Source: an uncultured Sphingomonadaceae bacterium | GTDB taxonomy: Bacteria > Pseudomonadota > Alphaproteobacteria > Sphingomonadales > Sphingomonadaceae | NCBI GenBank assembly: GCA_947497315.1 | Contig: CANMFX010000002.1 | Location: 806,001 to 870,000, forward strand | Length of the DNA: 64,000 nucleotides | Reading direction: 5' to 3' | Part shown: positions 15,294 through 24,178 of the stretch, in pieces | Numbering within the stretch: position 1 is the stretch's first letter | Layout: each line of letters begins with the position of its first letter | The notes under the pieces: model-generated | Database searches by the model: none | What the model saw: only the letters and a program-made list of their open reading frames with translations | Told to the model about the DNA's origin: nothing | Position numbers and translations under genes: made by a program

Positions 15294-17132
15294 ATGAAAA
15301 CAGCTGCTTCGATCATCGCTCTTGCCGCCATAGCGTTCAGCACGCCGGTTCACGCAAAACATCATGAAGGTGGTGAAATGGCCGACAAGGCCAATCCTAC
15401 GGCAGAAGATGCTAAGAAATTCGTCGAAAAAACCGAAAAGAAGATGTTCGATTTTTCGGTCAATGCAGGTCGGATTTACTGGATCAATGCAACCTATATC
15501 ACTGAGGATACAGATGCCTTGGCGGCGAAGGTAGGTGCTGAAGGGACCACCATGTCGGTGCAGGCCGCGATTGATGCAGCGAAATTCAACGATGTAGCGG
15601 GACTTGATGCAGTAACGACCCGCAAGCTCGACAAGCTGCGCGGCGGCATTGTGCTGCCCGCACCAACAACTGAGGGCGCGGCAACGGAATTGAACACCAT
15701 CGCGACCAAATTGAACTCTGCCTATGGCAAAGGCAAAGGGATACTGAAAGGCGAAGAGATTAACGGTTCTGACATCGAAGCGGCCATGGGCACAAACCGT
15801 AACCCGAACGAGCTCTCTGAAATGTGGGCAAGCTGGCACAGTAATGTCGGCGCGCCGATGAAGGATGATTATGCGCGCATGGTTGAAATTGCCAATGAAG
15901 GCGCAAAGGAATTGGGCTTTGCCGATGTCGGTGCGATGTGGCGCTCTGGCTACGACATGCCGGCGGATGATTTTGCCAAGCTGACAGATAAGTTGTGGAA
16001 CCAGGTGAAGCCACTTTATGACGAGCTGCATTGTTATACCCGTGACAAGCTGAACGAAAAATATGGCGATGCGGTACAGGCAAAGACCGGCCCGATCCGC
16101 GCCGACTTACTCGGCAATATGTGGGCGCAGGAATGGGGCAATATCTATGAAATCGTCGCGCCCGAAGGTGCTGGTGACATTGGTTTCGATACGACCGAAT
16201 TGCTGACCTCCAAAGGCTATGATGCCATGAAAATGGTGAAAGCCGGAGAACAGTTTTTCTCTTCCCTTGGTTTTGATCCGCTGCCAGATACCTTCTACAC
16301 ACGGTCACAGTTTACCAAGCCGGCAGACCGCGAGGTCGTTTGTCATGCCAGCGCCTGGGATATCGACAATGTCGACGATATCCGCATCAAGATGTGCATC
16401 AAGGTCAATGGCGATGATTTTGTCACTATCCACCACGAACTGGGTCATAACTATTATCAGCGCGCCTATAACAAGCAGAGCTATTTGCATCTCGACGGCG
16501 CCAATGACGGTTTCCATGAAGCCATTGGTGATATGATTGCCCTGTCGATCACGCCGGAATATCTGGTGCAGGTCGGCTTGCTGGATGCCGACAAGGTGCC
16601 AAGCGCTGACAAGGATGTCGGGCTGCTTTTGCGTCAGGCGATGGACAAGGTCGCATTCCTGCCATTTGGTCTATTGGTAGACAAATGGCGCTGGCAGGTT
16701 TTTTCCGGCGATATAAAGCCCGCCGAATATACGCAGGCATGGCATGATCTGAAGCAGCAATATCAAGGCATCACGCCGCCCGTTGACCGGCCCGCGGACG
16801 CGTTCGATCCGGGTGCGAAATATCATATCCCCGGCAACACGCCTTACTCCCGTTATTTCCTGGCGCGCATCCTGCAGTTCCAATTCTACAAGGCGGCTTG
16901 CGACGCGGCGGGTTGGAAAGGCCCGCTGCATCGCTGCTCCTTTTATGGCAACAAGGAAGTTGGCGCGCGTTTGAATGCAATGCTGGAACTGGGTGCATCC
17001 AAGCCTTGGCCTGATGCCTTGGAAGCGTTTACCGGCACGCGCGAGATGGACGGGTCCGCGATGATCAGCTATTTTGAACCATTGATGGATTGGCTGAAGG
17101 AAGAGAATAAGGGCAAATCCTGCGGATGGTGA
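15294..17132 (+). CDS. M2 family peptidyl-dipeptidase (ACE-like), exported
   Basis: 612-residue zinc metallopeptidase of the angiotensin-converting-enzyme family. Signal peptide with cleavage after PVHA (about residue 21). Zinc motif HELGH at 381-385 preceded by another His, third ligand E409 in FHEAIGD. The family removes C-terminal dipeptides; in bacteria it is thought to serve periplasmic peptide use. The C-terminal SYFEPLMDWLKEENKG matches the end of the M2 domain. It ends 4 nt before the aldo/keto reductase gene. Confidence 0.95.
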   Translation: MKTAASIIALAAIAFSTPVHAKHHEGGEMADKANPTAEDAKKFVEKTEKKMFDFSVNAGRIYWINATYITEDTDALAAKVGAEGTTMSVQAAIDAAKFNDVAGLDAVTTRKLDKLRGGIVLPAPTTEGAATELNTIATKLNSAYGKGKGILKGEEINGSDIEAAMGTNRNPNELSEMWASWHSNVGAPMKDDYARMVEIANEGAKELGFADVGAMWRSGYDMPADDFAKLTDKLWNQVKPLYDELHCYTRDKLNEKYGDAVQAKTGPIRADLLGNMWAQEWGNIYEIVAPEGAGDIGFDTTELLTSKGYDAMKMVKAGEQFFSSLGFDPLPDTFYTRSQFTKPADREVVCHASAWDIDNVDDIRIKMCIKVNGDDFVTIHHELGHNYYQRAYNKQSYLHLDGANDGFHEAIGDMIALSITPEYLVQVGLLDADKVPSADKDVGLLLRQAMDKVAFLPFGLLVDKWRWQVFSGDIKPAEYTQAWHDLKQQYQGITPPVDRPADAFDPGAKYHIPGNTPYSRYFLARILQFQFYKAACDAAGWKGPLHRCSFYGNKEVGARLNAMLELGASKPWPDALEAFTGTREMDGSAMISYFEPLMDWLKEENKGKSCGW

Positions 17133-17136
17133 GCTG

Positions 17137-18048
17137 ATGGCACAATTGGATAGAAGAAGCTTTGTTGCAGGCTTGACGGCCTCTGCCCTGTTTCTGACAT
17201 CCAACACGCCGCTGCGCTCCGAAAAAATTCTGTCACGCCCCATTCCGTCATCAGGAGAAAAAATTCCGGTGATAGGAATGGGTAGTTGGCGGACATTTGA
17301 TGTTGGCGATGATCCTTCAGCTCTGGAAACACGTGCCGATATCCTGCAGCTATTCTTCGATTGTGGCGGCCAGGTTATTGATTCATCACCGATGTATGGC
17401 AGTTCCCAAGCCGTCATTGGCAAGGCGTTGCAAAAGCTCGACAATGCCGGCAGCCTGTTTTCAGCCGACAAGGTCTGGATCAGGGGACTAACCGAAGGGC
17501 GACGCCAGATAGAGCAGAGCCGCTCCAAGTGGAGTTTACCTAGGTTCGACCTTCTGCAGGTGCATAATCTGGTGGATTGGCAAGTCCAGTTGCGAACACT
17601 GTTTGCAATGAAGGAAGCCGGTAATTTGCGCTATGTTGGCGTGACAAGCTACGATGGTTTCAACTATGATCTTCTCGAACAGATTATGAAAAACCATCCG
17701 ATCGATTTCGCGCAGTTTTCATACAATATCGGAGACCGTAGAGCAGAAGAAAGACTGCTGCCACTGGCGATGGATCGGAATATTGGCGTGATAATAAATC
17801 GGCCGTTCCAGGAAGGGCAATTGCTCGATTCATTGCGGGTCAGGGGGTTACCTGATCATGCGAGAGAAATTGGCAGCAAAAGCTGGGCACAATATCTGCT
17901 GCAATATATTGTCTCTCATCCCGCCGTCACAGTCACTATCCCGGCGACAAGCCGAGTGGACCACATGCGGGAAAACATTGCAGTACTCCACAAGTCTCTT
18001 CCGGATGGTCGGCTTAGAGAAAAGATGGCGAACGACTTTACAGTTTAA
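17137..18048 (+). CDS. Tat-exported aldo/keto reductase
   Basis: 303 residues. The N-terminus DRRSFVAGLTASALFL is a twin-arginine signal. The catalytic tetrad of the AKR superfamily is present: D82, Y87, K112 (SADKVW) and H143 (LQVHNLVDW). It starts 4 nt after the M2 peptidase stop, so the two are co-transcribed and both face the periplasm. Periplasmic AKRs must fold with their NADP cofactor before Tat export. Substrate unknown. Confidence 0.88.
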   Translation: MAQLDRRSFVAGLTASALFLTSNTPLRSEKILSRPIPSSGEKIPVIGMGSWRTFDVGDDPSALETRADILQLFFDCGGQVIDSSPMYGSSQAVIGKALQKLDNAGSLFSADKVWIRGLTEGRRQIEQSRSKWSLPRFDLLQVHNLVDWQVQLRTLFAMKEAGNLRYVGVTSYDGFNYDLLEQIMKNHPIDFAQFSYNIGDRRAEERLLPLAMDRNIGVIINRPFQEGQLLDSLRVRGLPDHAREIGSKSWAQYLLQYIVSHPAVTVTIPATSRVDHMRENIAVLHKSLPDGRLREKMANDFTV

Positions 18049-18064
18049 GCAAGCCGTTCGCCAT
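18025..18064. other. 12-bp inverted repeat over the end of the aldo/keto reductase gene
   Basis: ATGGCGAACGAC (18025-18036) pairs with GCCGTTCGCCAT (18053-18064) with one G-T pair and a 16-nt loop that contains the stop codon. It lies at the junction with the convergent peroxiredoxin gene; there is no T run, so it is a transcript-end structure rather than a clear terminator. Confidence 0.45.
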
Positions 18065-18072
18065 TATGTCGT

Positions 18073-18549
18073 TTAAAGCTGGTCGAGCATATAGTCGGCA
18101 GCGCTAACCTTGAAATCACCGGGTGCTTCGACATTCAATTCTTCCACAACGCCGTCGTTGACGATCATGGAAAAGCGCTGACCACGGGTACCCAGACCAA
18201 AGCCGGAACCATCCATTTCAAGACCGACGGCTTTGGCAAAATCGCCATTGCCATCGGCCAGCATGGTTACGTCTTCAGAGCCAGCATCCTTGTTCCAGGC
18301 ACCAAGAACGAACGCATCATTTACCGCGGTGCAGGCAATTTCATCAACGCCTTTGGCTTTGAGCTCTTCGGCTTTCTCAACATAGCCGGGTAGATGCTTG
18401 GCCGAACAGGTTGGAGTGTAGGCACCGGGGACTGAGAAAAGGGCCACTTTCTTGCCCGCAAAATAGTCTGAGGAGCTGACTTGCTCAGGACCATTTTCTG
18501 TCGCTTTCACAAGATTTACCTCGGGTATTTTGTCGCCTTTGTTGATCAT
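18073..18549 (-). CDS. Peroxiredoxin, Prx5/glutaredoxin-dependent type
   Basis: 158 residues. Peroxidatic cysteine C48 in PGAYTPTCSAKHLPGY and a further cysteine C73 in IACTAVNDAFV, the pattern of the Prx5 (AhpE/PrxII-like) subfamily that reduces hydroperoxides with glutathione or glutaredoxin. Cytoplasmic, no signal. AGGAGCGAC precedes the ATG. Convergent with the aldo/keto reductase gene. Confidence 0.95.
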   Translation of the reverse strand: MINKGDKIPEVNLVKATENGPEQVSSSDYFAGKKVALFSVPGAYTPTCSAKHLPGYVEKAEELKAKGVDEIACTAVNDAFVLGAWNKDAGSEDVTMLADGNGDFAKAVGLEMDGSGFGLGTRGQRFSMIVNDGVVEELNVEAPGDFKVSAADYMLDQL

Positions 18550-18699
18550 GTTTGTCGCTCCTTACAAATTTTTGGGGATATTGATATTTGTTATTCTGTT
18601 GTGGTGACAGCATCGTGAAATTGCAAGCAATGTAATGACAATGCTCCGTTTATCGAATTTACCATGGGCATGGCGTGATAAGTGACTTATGTTAATGAC

Positions 18700-19260
18700 A
18701 TGGATGATCCGCTCTATTTCTCCGGCCAGTTTTTGCTTGCAACACCGGGCATGGCTGATCCGCGGTTTGCCCGATCCATCATCGCAATTTGCTCGCACGA
18801 TGAGCATGGCGCACTCGGCATCAATATTGGTGAGACATCAACCGACATCAGCTTCAACGGCATTTTGGAGCAATTTGACATTGAATCAGAGGCTTTGGAA
18901 GATCGCGATGTCTTCGTCGGCGGGCCGGTTGAGGTGCATCGAGGCTTCATTCTCCATAGTCTCGATTTCAACCTGTCGGATACCTTGCAGGTCGGTGATC
19001 GCTGGGGATTGAGCAGCTCGCTCGATATATTGGGGGCTATCGCCAAAGATCGCGGTCCGAGAAAATGGATCGCCGCGCTGGGTTATTCCGGTTGGGGGGC
19101 AGGGCAGTTGGAGCAAGAACTGACCCAAAACGGATGGTCGGTGACACAAGGAGAGCCAGAATGGCTCTATGAAACCGAGGCCAGAGATAAATGGGAAATG
19201 GCCTGGAAGGCACAAGGGATTGATCCAGGCATGCTGTCAGGTCAGTTTGGCAGCGCATGA
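18700..19260 (+). CDS. yqgE: YqgE/AlgH family protein (UPF0301)
   Basis: 186 residues; the family signature is FSGQFLLATPGMADPRFARS at the N-terminus and VFVGGPVE, ALGYSGWGAGQLEQEL further on. Function is unproven; AlgH in Pseudomonas is linked to alginate regulation. ATG 18700 is chosen because family members begin a few residues before the GQFLLA motif; an in-frame GTG at 18682 is an alternative. Divergent from the peroxiredoxin gene. Confidence 0.9.
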   Translation: MDDPLYFSGQFLLATPGMADPRFARSIIAICSHDEHGALGINIGETSTDISFNGILEQFDIESEALEDRDVFVGGPVEVHRGFILHSLDFNLSDTLQVGDRWGLSSSLDILGAIAKDRGPRKWIAALGYSGWGAGQLEQELTQNGWSVTQGEPEWLYETEARDKWEMAWKAQGIDPGMLSGQFGSA

Positions 19261-19396
19261 AATCAGGTGAAGATTACGATTATCCCATAATTATCGCTAC
19301 TTGGATGCTGAATATCGCTTAACCAACGCCTTTAGAAATTCCCTAAGTCAGAAAGAACAATTGTGTAGTCCTCAATGGGAATAGGGGATTAGGGGA

Positions 19397-19894
19397 ATGT
19401 CTAAGTTTAACAAATCCATCTTGGTCGGGATAATCACAAGCGTCACATTGGCGGGATCCGCTCAAGCAGCCTGCTGGACACCGGCAGCAGCAGATGCCGC
19501 TCATGTTCGGGACCTGCAATCCCGCCTCATGGTTGCAGCGCTACGTTGCGTGAAGTCGGAACATGATGTTCTGCCGCATTATAACCGCTTCGTTCGCGAC
19601 AAAAAACCGGTCTTAAAACTCGGCAATGGAATACTTCGCGGACATTTTGCGAAGGGTCGGAACAAGAAACAGGCGATGAAGCATTATGATCGTTATGCAG
19701 TTTCCTTGGCCAATAAATATGGTGCCGGTTCCGGTGATTTGTCAGAATGCAAGACCATGAAAGATCTGGCAAATTCTGCGGCAGATAGTGACGGCAAGCT
19801 TTCATCGCTGGTCAATATTTCGCAATTTCACGGATTGTCACCGAATTTACCAGGTGGTCGCTGTGGGATTGTTATCGCATCAAGCGAAAATTGA
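19397..19894 (+). CDS. Small secreted protein with four cysteines, unknown function
   Basis: 165 residues. Signal peptide (cleavage after AGSAQA, about 24) and a mature part beginning ACW. Four cysteines (ACW, LRCVK, SECKT, GRCGI) could form two disulfides. The mature region looks helical, with a basic patch (HFAKGRNKKQAMKHYDRY). No domain recognised. GGATTAGGGGA precedes the ATG. It stands alone upstream of ahcY with a palindrome between them. Confidence 0.8.
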   Translation: MSKFNKSILVGIITSVTLAGSAQAACWTPAAADAAHVRDLQSRLMVAALRCVKSEHDVLPHYNRFVRDKKPVLKLGNGILRGHFAKGRNKKQAMKHYDRYAVSLANKYGAGSGDLSECKTMKDLANSAADSDGKLSSLVNISQFHGLSPNLPGGRCGIVIASSEN

Positions 19895-19906
19895 TAACTA
19901 AATTAC

Positions 19907-19930
19907 AAATATAAAGACATCTTTATATTT
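19907..19930. terminator. AT-rich palindrome between the secreted protein and ahcY
   Basis: A perfect 10-bp inverted repeat AAATATAAAG (19907-19916) and CTTTATATTT (19921-19930) with a 4-nt loop. It sits 12 bases past the stop of the secreted protein. It lacks a long T run, so it may be a weak terminator or an operator for ahcY. Confidence 0.45.
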
Positions 19931-19967
19931 GCTTCCAAAGCCGCAAGAAGCTAAGGAATGATGAAAC

Positions 19968-19993
19968 TGCCGCCCGGAATTTCCGGTGCGGCA
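19968..19993 (+). promoter_or_regulatory. Stable hairpin in the ahcY leader
   Basis: TGCCGC-CCGGA pairs with TCCGG-(T)-GCGGCA: 11 bp with a 3-nt loop and one bulged T. It ends 11 nt before the AAGGAG ribosome binding site of ahcY, so its folding or unfolding could influence translation. The sequence does not match the SAH or SAM-II riboswitch consensus as I remember them. Confidence 0.45.
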
Positions 19994-20017
19994 ATTCGTC
20001 TTTCAAGGAGAATGAAT

Positions 20018-21430
20018 GTGGCTACCGCAGCGGATACACAAACACAGGACTATGTGATCAAGGATATTTCCCTGGCCGATTTCGGTCGTAAGGAAATCGA
20101 GATTGCCGAAACTGAAATGCCTGGCCTGATGGCTTTGCGCGAGGAATTTGGTGCTGAGCAGCCTTTGAAAGGCGCACGGATTACCGGTTCGTTGCACATG
20201 ACAATCCAAACAGCGGTGTTGATCGAAACACTTCTGGCACTGGGCGCAACGGTCCGCTGGGCTTCCTGCAACATCTATTCAACACAGGATCATGCCGCCG
20301 CTGCGATTGCCGCCGGTGGAACACCAGTATTCGCCATCAAGGGCGAAACGCTGGAGGAATATTGGGCTTATGTCGAGCGTATCTTCGATTGGGGGCCGGA
20401 AGAAACCTGCAATCTGATCCTGGATGACGGCGGCGATGCAACCATGTTCGCGCTTTGGGGCGCACGTGTGGAAGCTGGTGAAGAGCTGTTCACGCCTGAA
20501 AATGAAGAAGAGGAAGTCTTTGTTGCGACGCTGAAACGCTTTGTGGCCGAACGTCCGGGCTATCTGACCAAGACGGTTGAGACCATTAAGGGTGTTTCCG
20601 AAGAAACCACCACTGGCGTTCACCGTCTCTATGACCTCGCCAAGCAGGGCAAATTGCCTTTCCCGGCGATCAATGTGAACGACAGCGTGACCAAGTCTAA
20701 ATTCGATAACCTTTACGGTTGTAAAGAGTCGCTAGTCGATGCTGTTCGCCGCGCTACCGACGTGATGTTGGCCGGTAAAGTGGCCTGCGTGGCTGGCTTT
20801 GGTGATGTTGGCAAAGGCTCTGCCGACTCCCTCCGGAACGGCGGTGCGCGTGTCATTGTGACTGAGGTCGATCCCATCTGTGCTTTGCAGGCTTCTATGG
20901 AAGGTTATGAAGTCGTTACCATGGAAGAAGCGACCAAACGCGCCGATATCTTCGTGACCGCCACAGGCAATAAAGACGTGATCACCGTCGATCACATGCG
21001 CGACATGAAAGACCGCGCGATTGTCTGTAATATCGGCCATTTCGACAGCGAGATCCAGATTTCCGGTCTGCAGAACATGAAGTGGAACGAGATTAAACCA
21101 CAGGTCGATGAAGTTGAATTTCCGGATGGAAAGAAGCTGATCATTCTGGCGCAGGGACGTCTGGTCAATCTCGGCTGCGCGACCGGTCACCCAAGCTTCG
21201 TGATGTCGGCCAGCTTCACCAATCAGGTGATGGCGCAGATTGAACTGTGGTTGCGGCCTGAACAGTATAAGAACGATGTTTACGTTCTGCCAAAGCATCT
21301 CGACGAGAAAGTAGCTGAGCTGCATCTCGCGAAATTGGGTGTGCAACTAACCAAATTATCGCAGGAACAGGCCGAATATATTGGCGTCACACCTGAAGGT
21401 CCGTTCAAGCCCGATCACTATCGCTATTAA
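20018..21430 (+). CDS. ahcY: S-adenosylhomocysteine hydrolase
   Basis: 470 residues; NAD-dependent cleavage of SAH to adenosine and homocysteine in the methyl cycle. Motifs: [29 protein letters not shown], the NAD-binding [14 protein letters not shown] and the C-terminal KPDHYRY. GTG at 20018 is preferred: AAGGAG lies 7 nt upstream, whereas ATG 20012 would be only 1 nt from it. The family usually begins just before the [10 protein letters not shown] segment. It has a structured leader and a strong terminator. Confidence 0.97.
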   Translation: MATAADTQTQDYVIKDISLADFGRKEIEIAETEMPGLMALREEFGAEQPLKGARITGSLHMTIQTAVLIETLLALGATVRWASCNIYSTQDHAAAAIAAGGTPVFAIKGETLEEYWAYVERIFDWGPEETCNLILDDGGDATMFALWGARVEAGEELFTPENEEEEVFVATLKRFVAERPGYLTKTVETIKGVSEETTTGVHRLYDLAKQGKLPFPAINVNDSVTKSKFDNLYGCKESLVDAVRRATDVMLAGKVACVAGFGDVGKGSADSLRNGGARVIVTEVDPICALQASMEGYEVVTMEEATKRADIFVTATGNKDVITVDHMRDMKDRAIVCNIGHFDSEIQISGLQNMKWNEIKPQVDEVEFPDGKKLIILAQGRLVNLGCATGHPSFVMSASFTNQVMAQIELWLRPEQYKNDVYVLPKHLDEKVAELHLAKLGVQLTKLSQEQAEYIGVTPEGPFKPDHYRY

Positions 21431-21450
21431 GTTGGCGCTATTATTGAAGA

Positions 21451-21485
21451 AACCGGACGGGCTTTTAATAGCTCATCCGGTTTTT
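21451..21485. terminator. Terminator between ahcY and the convergent transglycosylase gene
   Basis: AACCGGA (21451-21457) pairs with TCCGGTT (21476-21482) across an 18-nt loop, followed by TTT on the plus strand. The minus strand has TTTCTTC after the stem. It probably serves both convergent genes. Confidence 0.75.
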
Positions 21486-21492
21486 CCAAATC

Positions 21493-23256
21493 CTAGTTGG
21501 ACGTAAAGCGCGTTTTGCTTTTGCTTGGTTTTCTGGGAAAAACCGGCCATTTATTCTGAGCAAGTGTGCTCAGGCTGGCTGATTTGATTCCGGCTTGCTG
21601 CTCATACATCCAGTAATTACGCAAGATAATCGATACATATCCACGGGTTTCGACAAAGGGAATGCTCTCCATATAGAGCAGTGGATCGTCTTTATCCTGA
21701 ACTTCGCTGTTCCAGCGCTGGACCGATCCCGGGCCGGCATTGTAAGCTGCGGCCACCTTGGGGAGTTTGCCTCCGGTAACGGAGGAACTACCGAGATATT
21801 CGAGATAAGACTGACCATATTCCAAATTGGTCGATGGCTCGAACAGTTGTGATTTCTGAAAATTCCGTCCGTTTGCACGGGCAATATCACCGGCTGTTCC
21901 CGGACGAACCTGCATCAAGCCAATGGCATCGGCCGGGCTGACAGCTTTGCTGCGAAAGGCCGATTCCTGCAATGTATGGGCATAAACGAGGGCAGGGTCC
22001 ACGCGCCATCCACCATCCGGTTTCCATTTGGGGGCGGGAAAACGCGCCTGCGCATCAGGTTTGAAGCCGCGAGGCGCATGATGGGCGAGCCATAGTTGCG
22101 TACGCGGTAAACTGAGCTCGCGTGCCAGTTTCAACAGCGCGGCATGATCACTGGAATTACCTATCCGCGCCTGATGCCTCAAAACTTCATCTGCGAGGCC
22201 ATCCTCGCCAATTTCGACCAGGGCAATTGCCGCTTTGACATTTTCATGCCGCTTCAGCGCCTTCCAGTCGCCTTTTTCAAATCCGGCATTAGATTTCTTC
22301 GCTGCTATATCCATGCCCAAAGTCTGCGCAGCCAGCAGTCCGTAAAAACTATCACTGCGTTTGGCGGCTGTCTGTAACTTGCCTTGCGCTTTTTGCGGCT
22401 GACCACAGGCAATGTCGGAGCGTGCGCCCCAATAGAGTCCGGCGGCTTGCAAATCAGCGTTGGCAGCGCGGCGGCCCACATTATCAAAGGCAGCAGCCGC
22501 CGTTTGACAGTCGTTCAAACGCCAGGAAGACAGACCGGCGACCCAGTCGGCATGAACAACCCAGGGGCCGCTGCCTTTCTGGGCCTTTTGCGCCATGCGT
22601 TGAGCGGACCTGTCGTCATTCTCTATGTAATGTGACCACGCCACTCGCTGTTCCAGTTCCGTGCGTGCATCAGAAGAAAGGACATTCTCGGTCTCGAAAA
22701 GCAGCGCCTCTGCCGATTGCGGGCTATCATTCTTGATGAAACCTAAAATGCGGCCGCGAATAGCATTGGCGGCATTGTCCGATTCAATGGCTTTGGGTTT
22801 TTTGCGAATGGGTAAACCCGGAACATAAGAAAGATTGCGCCGCTGCGGTAGGTTTGGAAGCAATTGAGCGCCGCGCTTTTTTGCCAGACGACCCAGCTGG
22901 GCGGCCTGCGGAATATGCGGAGCTTCATTGACCAGAACCAGAAGCGGTCCCAATTCGGCGCGCGGAGAATTTGCCGCGAGAAAATATTCTGCCTGAGTAA
23001 TGGATTTCAGGGGACCATTAGGCGCTTCGGCAATCAAATTTTTCGCCGTGTCCCATTCATTGCCGCCCATCGCTTTGAAAATCGCGCGATAATGTTCGGA
23101 TTGTTTGCGCTTTAACTGTGACGGAATATCTTTCGCTATCGACGAGCTTTTGAACAACACTGCGCCACCATCTTTCGCCAGTGCCGGGGTCAAGGGCAGG
23201 GCAACAAGAGCAGCGGTCGCGGCAAGTTTCAATTTTAAGGAAAACTGGTTTTTCAT
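21493..23256 (-). CDS. Soluble lytic murein transglycosylase (Slt70-like)
   Basis: 587 residues with signal peptide (cleavage after TPALA, about 27), a long alpha-superhelical region and a C-terminal SLT domain. The catalytic glutamate is in YAHTLQESAFRSKAVSPAD; the SLT motifs GLMQVRPGTA and AAYNAGPGSVQRW follow. It cleaves glycan strands in the periplasm to anhydromuropeptides. Its ATG overlaps the stop of the UDG-like gene by 4 nt, an unusual partnership for a cell-wall enzyme. Confidence 0.93.
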   Translation of the reverse strand: MKNQFSLKLKLAATAALVALPLTPALAKDGGAVLFKSSSIAKDIPSQLKRKQSEHYRAIFKAMGGNEWDTAKNLIAEAPNGPLKSITQAEYFLAANSPRAELGPLLVLVNEAPHIPQAAQLGRLAKKRGAQLLPNLPQRRNLSYVPGLPIRKKPKAIESDNAANAIRGRILGFIKNDSPQSAEALLFETENVLSSDARTELEQRVAWSHYIENDDRSAQRMAQKAQKGSGPWVVHADWVAGLSSWRLNDCQTAAAAFDNVGRRAANADLQAAGLYWGARSDIACGQPQKAQGKLQTAAKRSDSFYGLLAAQTLGMDIAAKKSNAGFEKGDWKALKRHENVKAAIALVEIGEDGLADEVLRHQARIGNSSDHAALLKLARELSLPRTQLWLAHHAPRGFKPDAQARFPAPKWKPDGGWRVDPALVYAHTLQESAFRSKAVSPADAIGLMQVRPGTAGDIARANGRNFQKSQLFEPSTNLEYGQSYLEYLGSSSVTGGKLPKVAAAYNAGPGSVQRWNSEVQDKDDPLLYMESIPFVETRGYVSIILRNYWMYEQQAGIKSASLSTLAQNKWPVFPRKPSKSKTRFTSN

Positions 23257-24050
23257 CTACTCGAAATCCTCGTGAGCAATTGCAAATCTTTCCACGCTTC
23301 TGCTTTGAATTCGGGTCTTTCGATCAAAATTCGCGGATGAAACGTGGCAATTGCCTCGGTTTTGGCTGAAGCATGGTTAACAAATTGTTTGTTTTTGCGC
23401 GCTGTGAGCAAGTTTTCGCCAAAAAACAAGTGCGACGGTGTTTCGCCAAAGGCGATAATCCGCTTTGGCTGCACCAACTCGATATGATGGAGCATCCGTT
23501 TTTTAAACGGCTCGTGATATTGTGGACCGATGCGACCGTCATATGAACGTGCCAAAGAGATTGAAGCGGAATATACTTTGTCCGAATCGTATCCTATGGC
23601 TCTCAGCATATTCGCCAGTAAGGCTGCGCTTTTCTGAGAAAAATGTGAATTTTCTTGCAAATTTCCCTGTTCCGGCATTCCAACGATAACCATGATTTCC
23701 GGCTCAATGACGCCGCTCGGCAAAACATGATTTTGCGACCATTGCGCTTCGATCAAGTTTTCAGGTTGTGATAACCATGCGACATACTGGTTGCGGTCTG
23801 CCGGATAATTGTCGCTGACGCGTTCAGTTGGCGGCTTTGCTTTTGCTAAATCAGGCTTGCTTTCCGTAGGGGCAGTCGGAACAACTAGCTTTGGCTCCGC
23901 AGGCTTGATGGCAGGAGCTGTTTCGCCCAATAGCGCAGATGGTTTATCGTTATAGTGCAGGTCAACACCCGCTAGGCTCCACCAGTCGCGAAGGTTTTCT
24001 ATCTGCTCAGCAGACGTGTTTTCATCAGGTGCAGACGCAGAAAAATTCAT
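23253..24050 (-). CDS. Uracil-DNA glycosylase-superfamily protein lacking cysteines
   Basis: 265 residues. An N-terminal polar, Pro/Lys-rich linker (about 45-85) precedes a UDG-fold core: VIVGMPEQGNLQENSHFSQK in the place of the family-4 GEAPGxxEDxxGxPFVGxAG loop, and ATFHPRILIERPEFK near the end in place of the HPSxxL motif. The protein has no cysteine, so the 4Fe-4S cluster of family 4/5 UDGs cannot form, and the general catalytic Glu/Asp is not obvious. Enzymatic activity on uracil is doubtful. Overlaps the transglycosylase gene by 4 nt. Confidence 0.75.
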   Translation of the reverse strand: MNFSASAPDENTSAEQIENLRDWWSLAGVDLHYNDKPSALLGETAPAIKPAEPKLVVPTAPTESKPDLAKAKPPTERVSDNYPADRNQYVAWLSQPENLIEAQWSQNHVLPSGVIEPEIMVIVGMPEQGNLQENSHFSQKSAALLANMLRAIGYDSDKVYSASISLARSYDGRIGPQYHEPFKKRMLHHIELVQPKRIIAFGETPSHLFFGENLLTARKNKQFVNHASAKTEAIATFHPRILIERPEFKAEAWKDLQLLTRISSR

Positions 24051-24178
24051 CTATGCATAGAGTCATGAGTTGACGAATTGGTCAATTGGCGGGCAAGCAT
24101 GTTTCTGTCCAAAGGGTTGCCGTTTGCGGTAGGGCGAATGTAAGAAAATTTTATCGAGTTGAATACAGGAAAAATACA

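Noticed and set aside
15261-16031. A 256-codon antisense frame opposite the M2 peptidase
   Set aside because: No domain, and the sense gene has an intact catalytic motif.
19930-20018. SAH or SAM-II riboswitch upstream of ahcY
   Set aside because: The hairpin is there but conserved ligand-binding segments as I remember them are absent; reported only as a structured leader.
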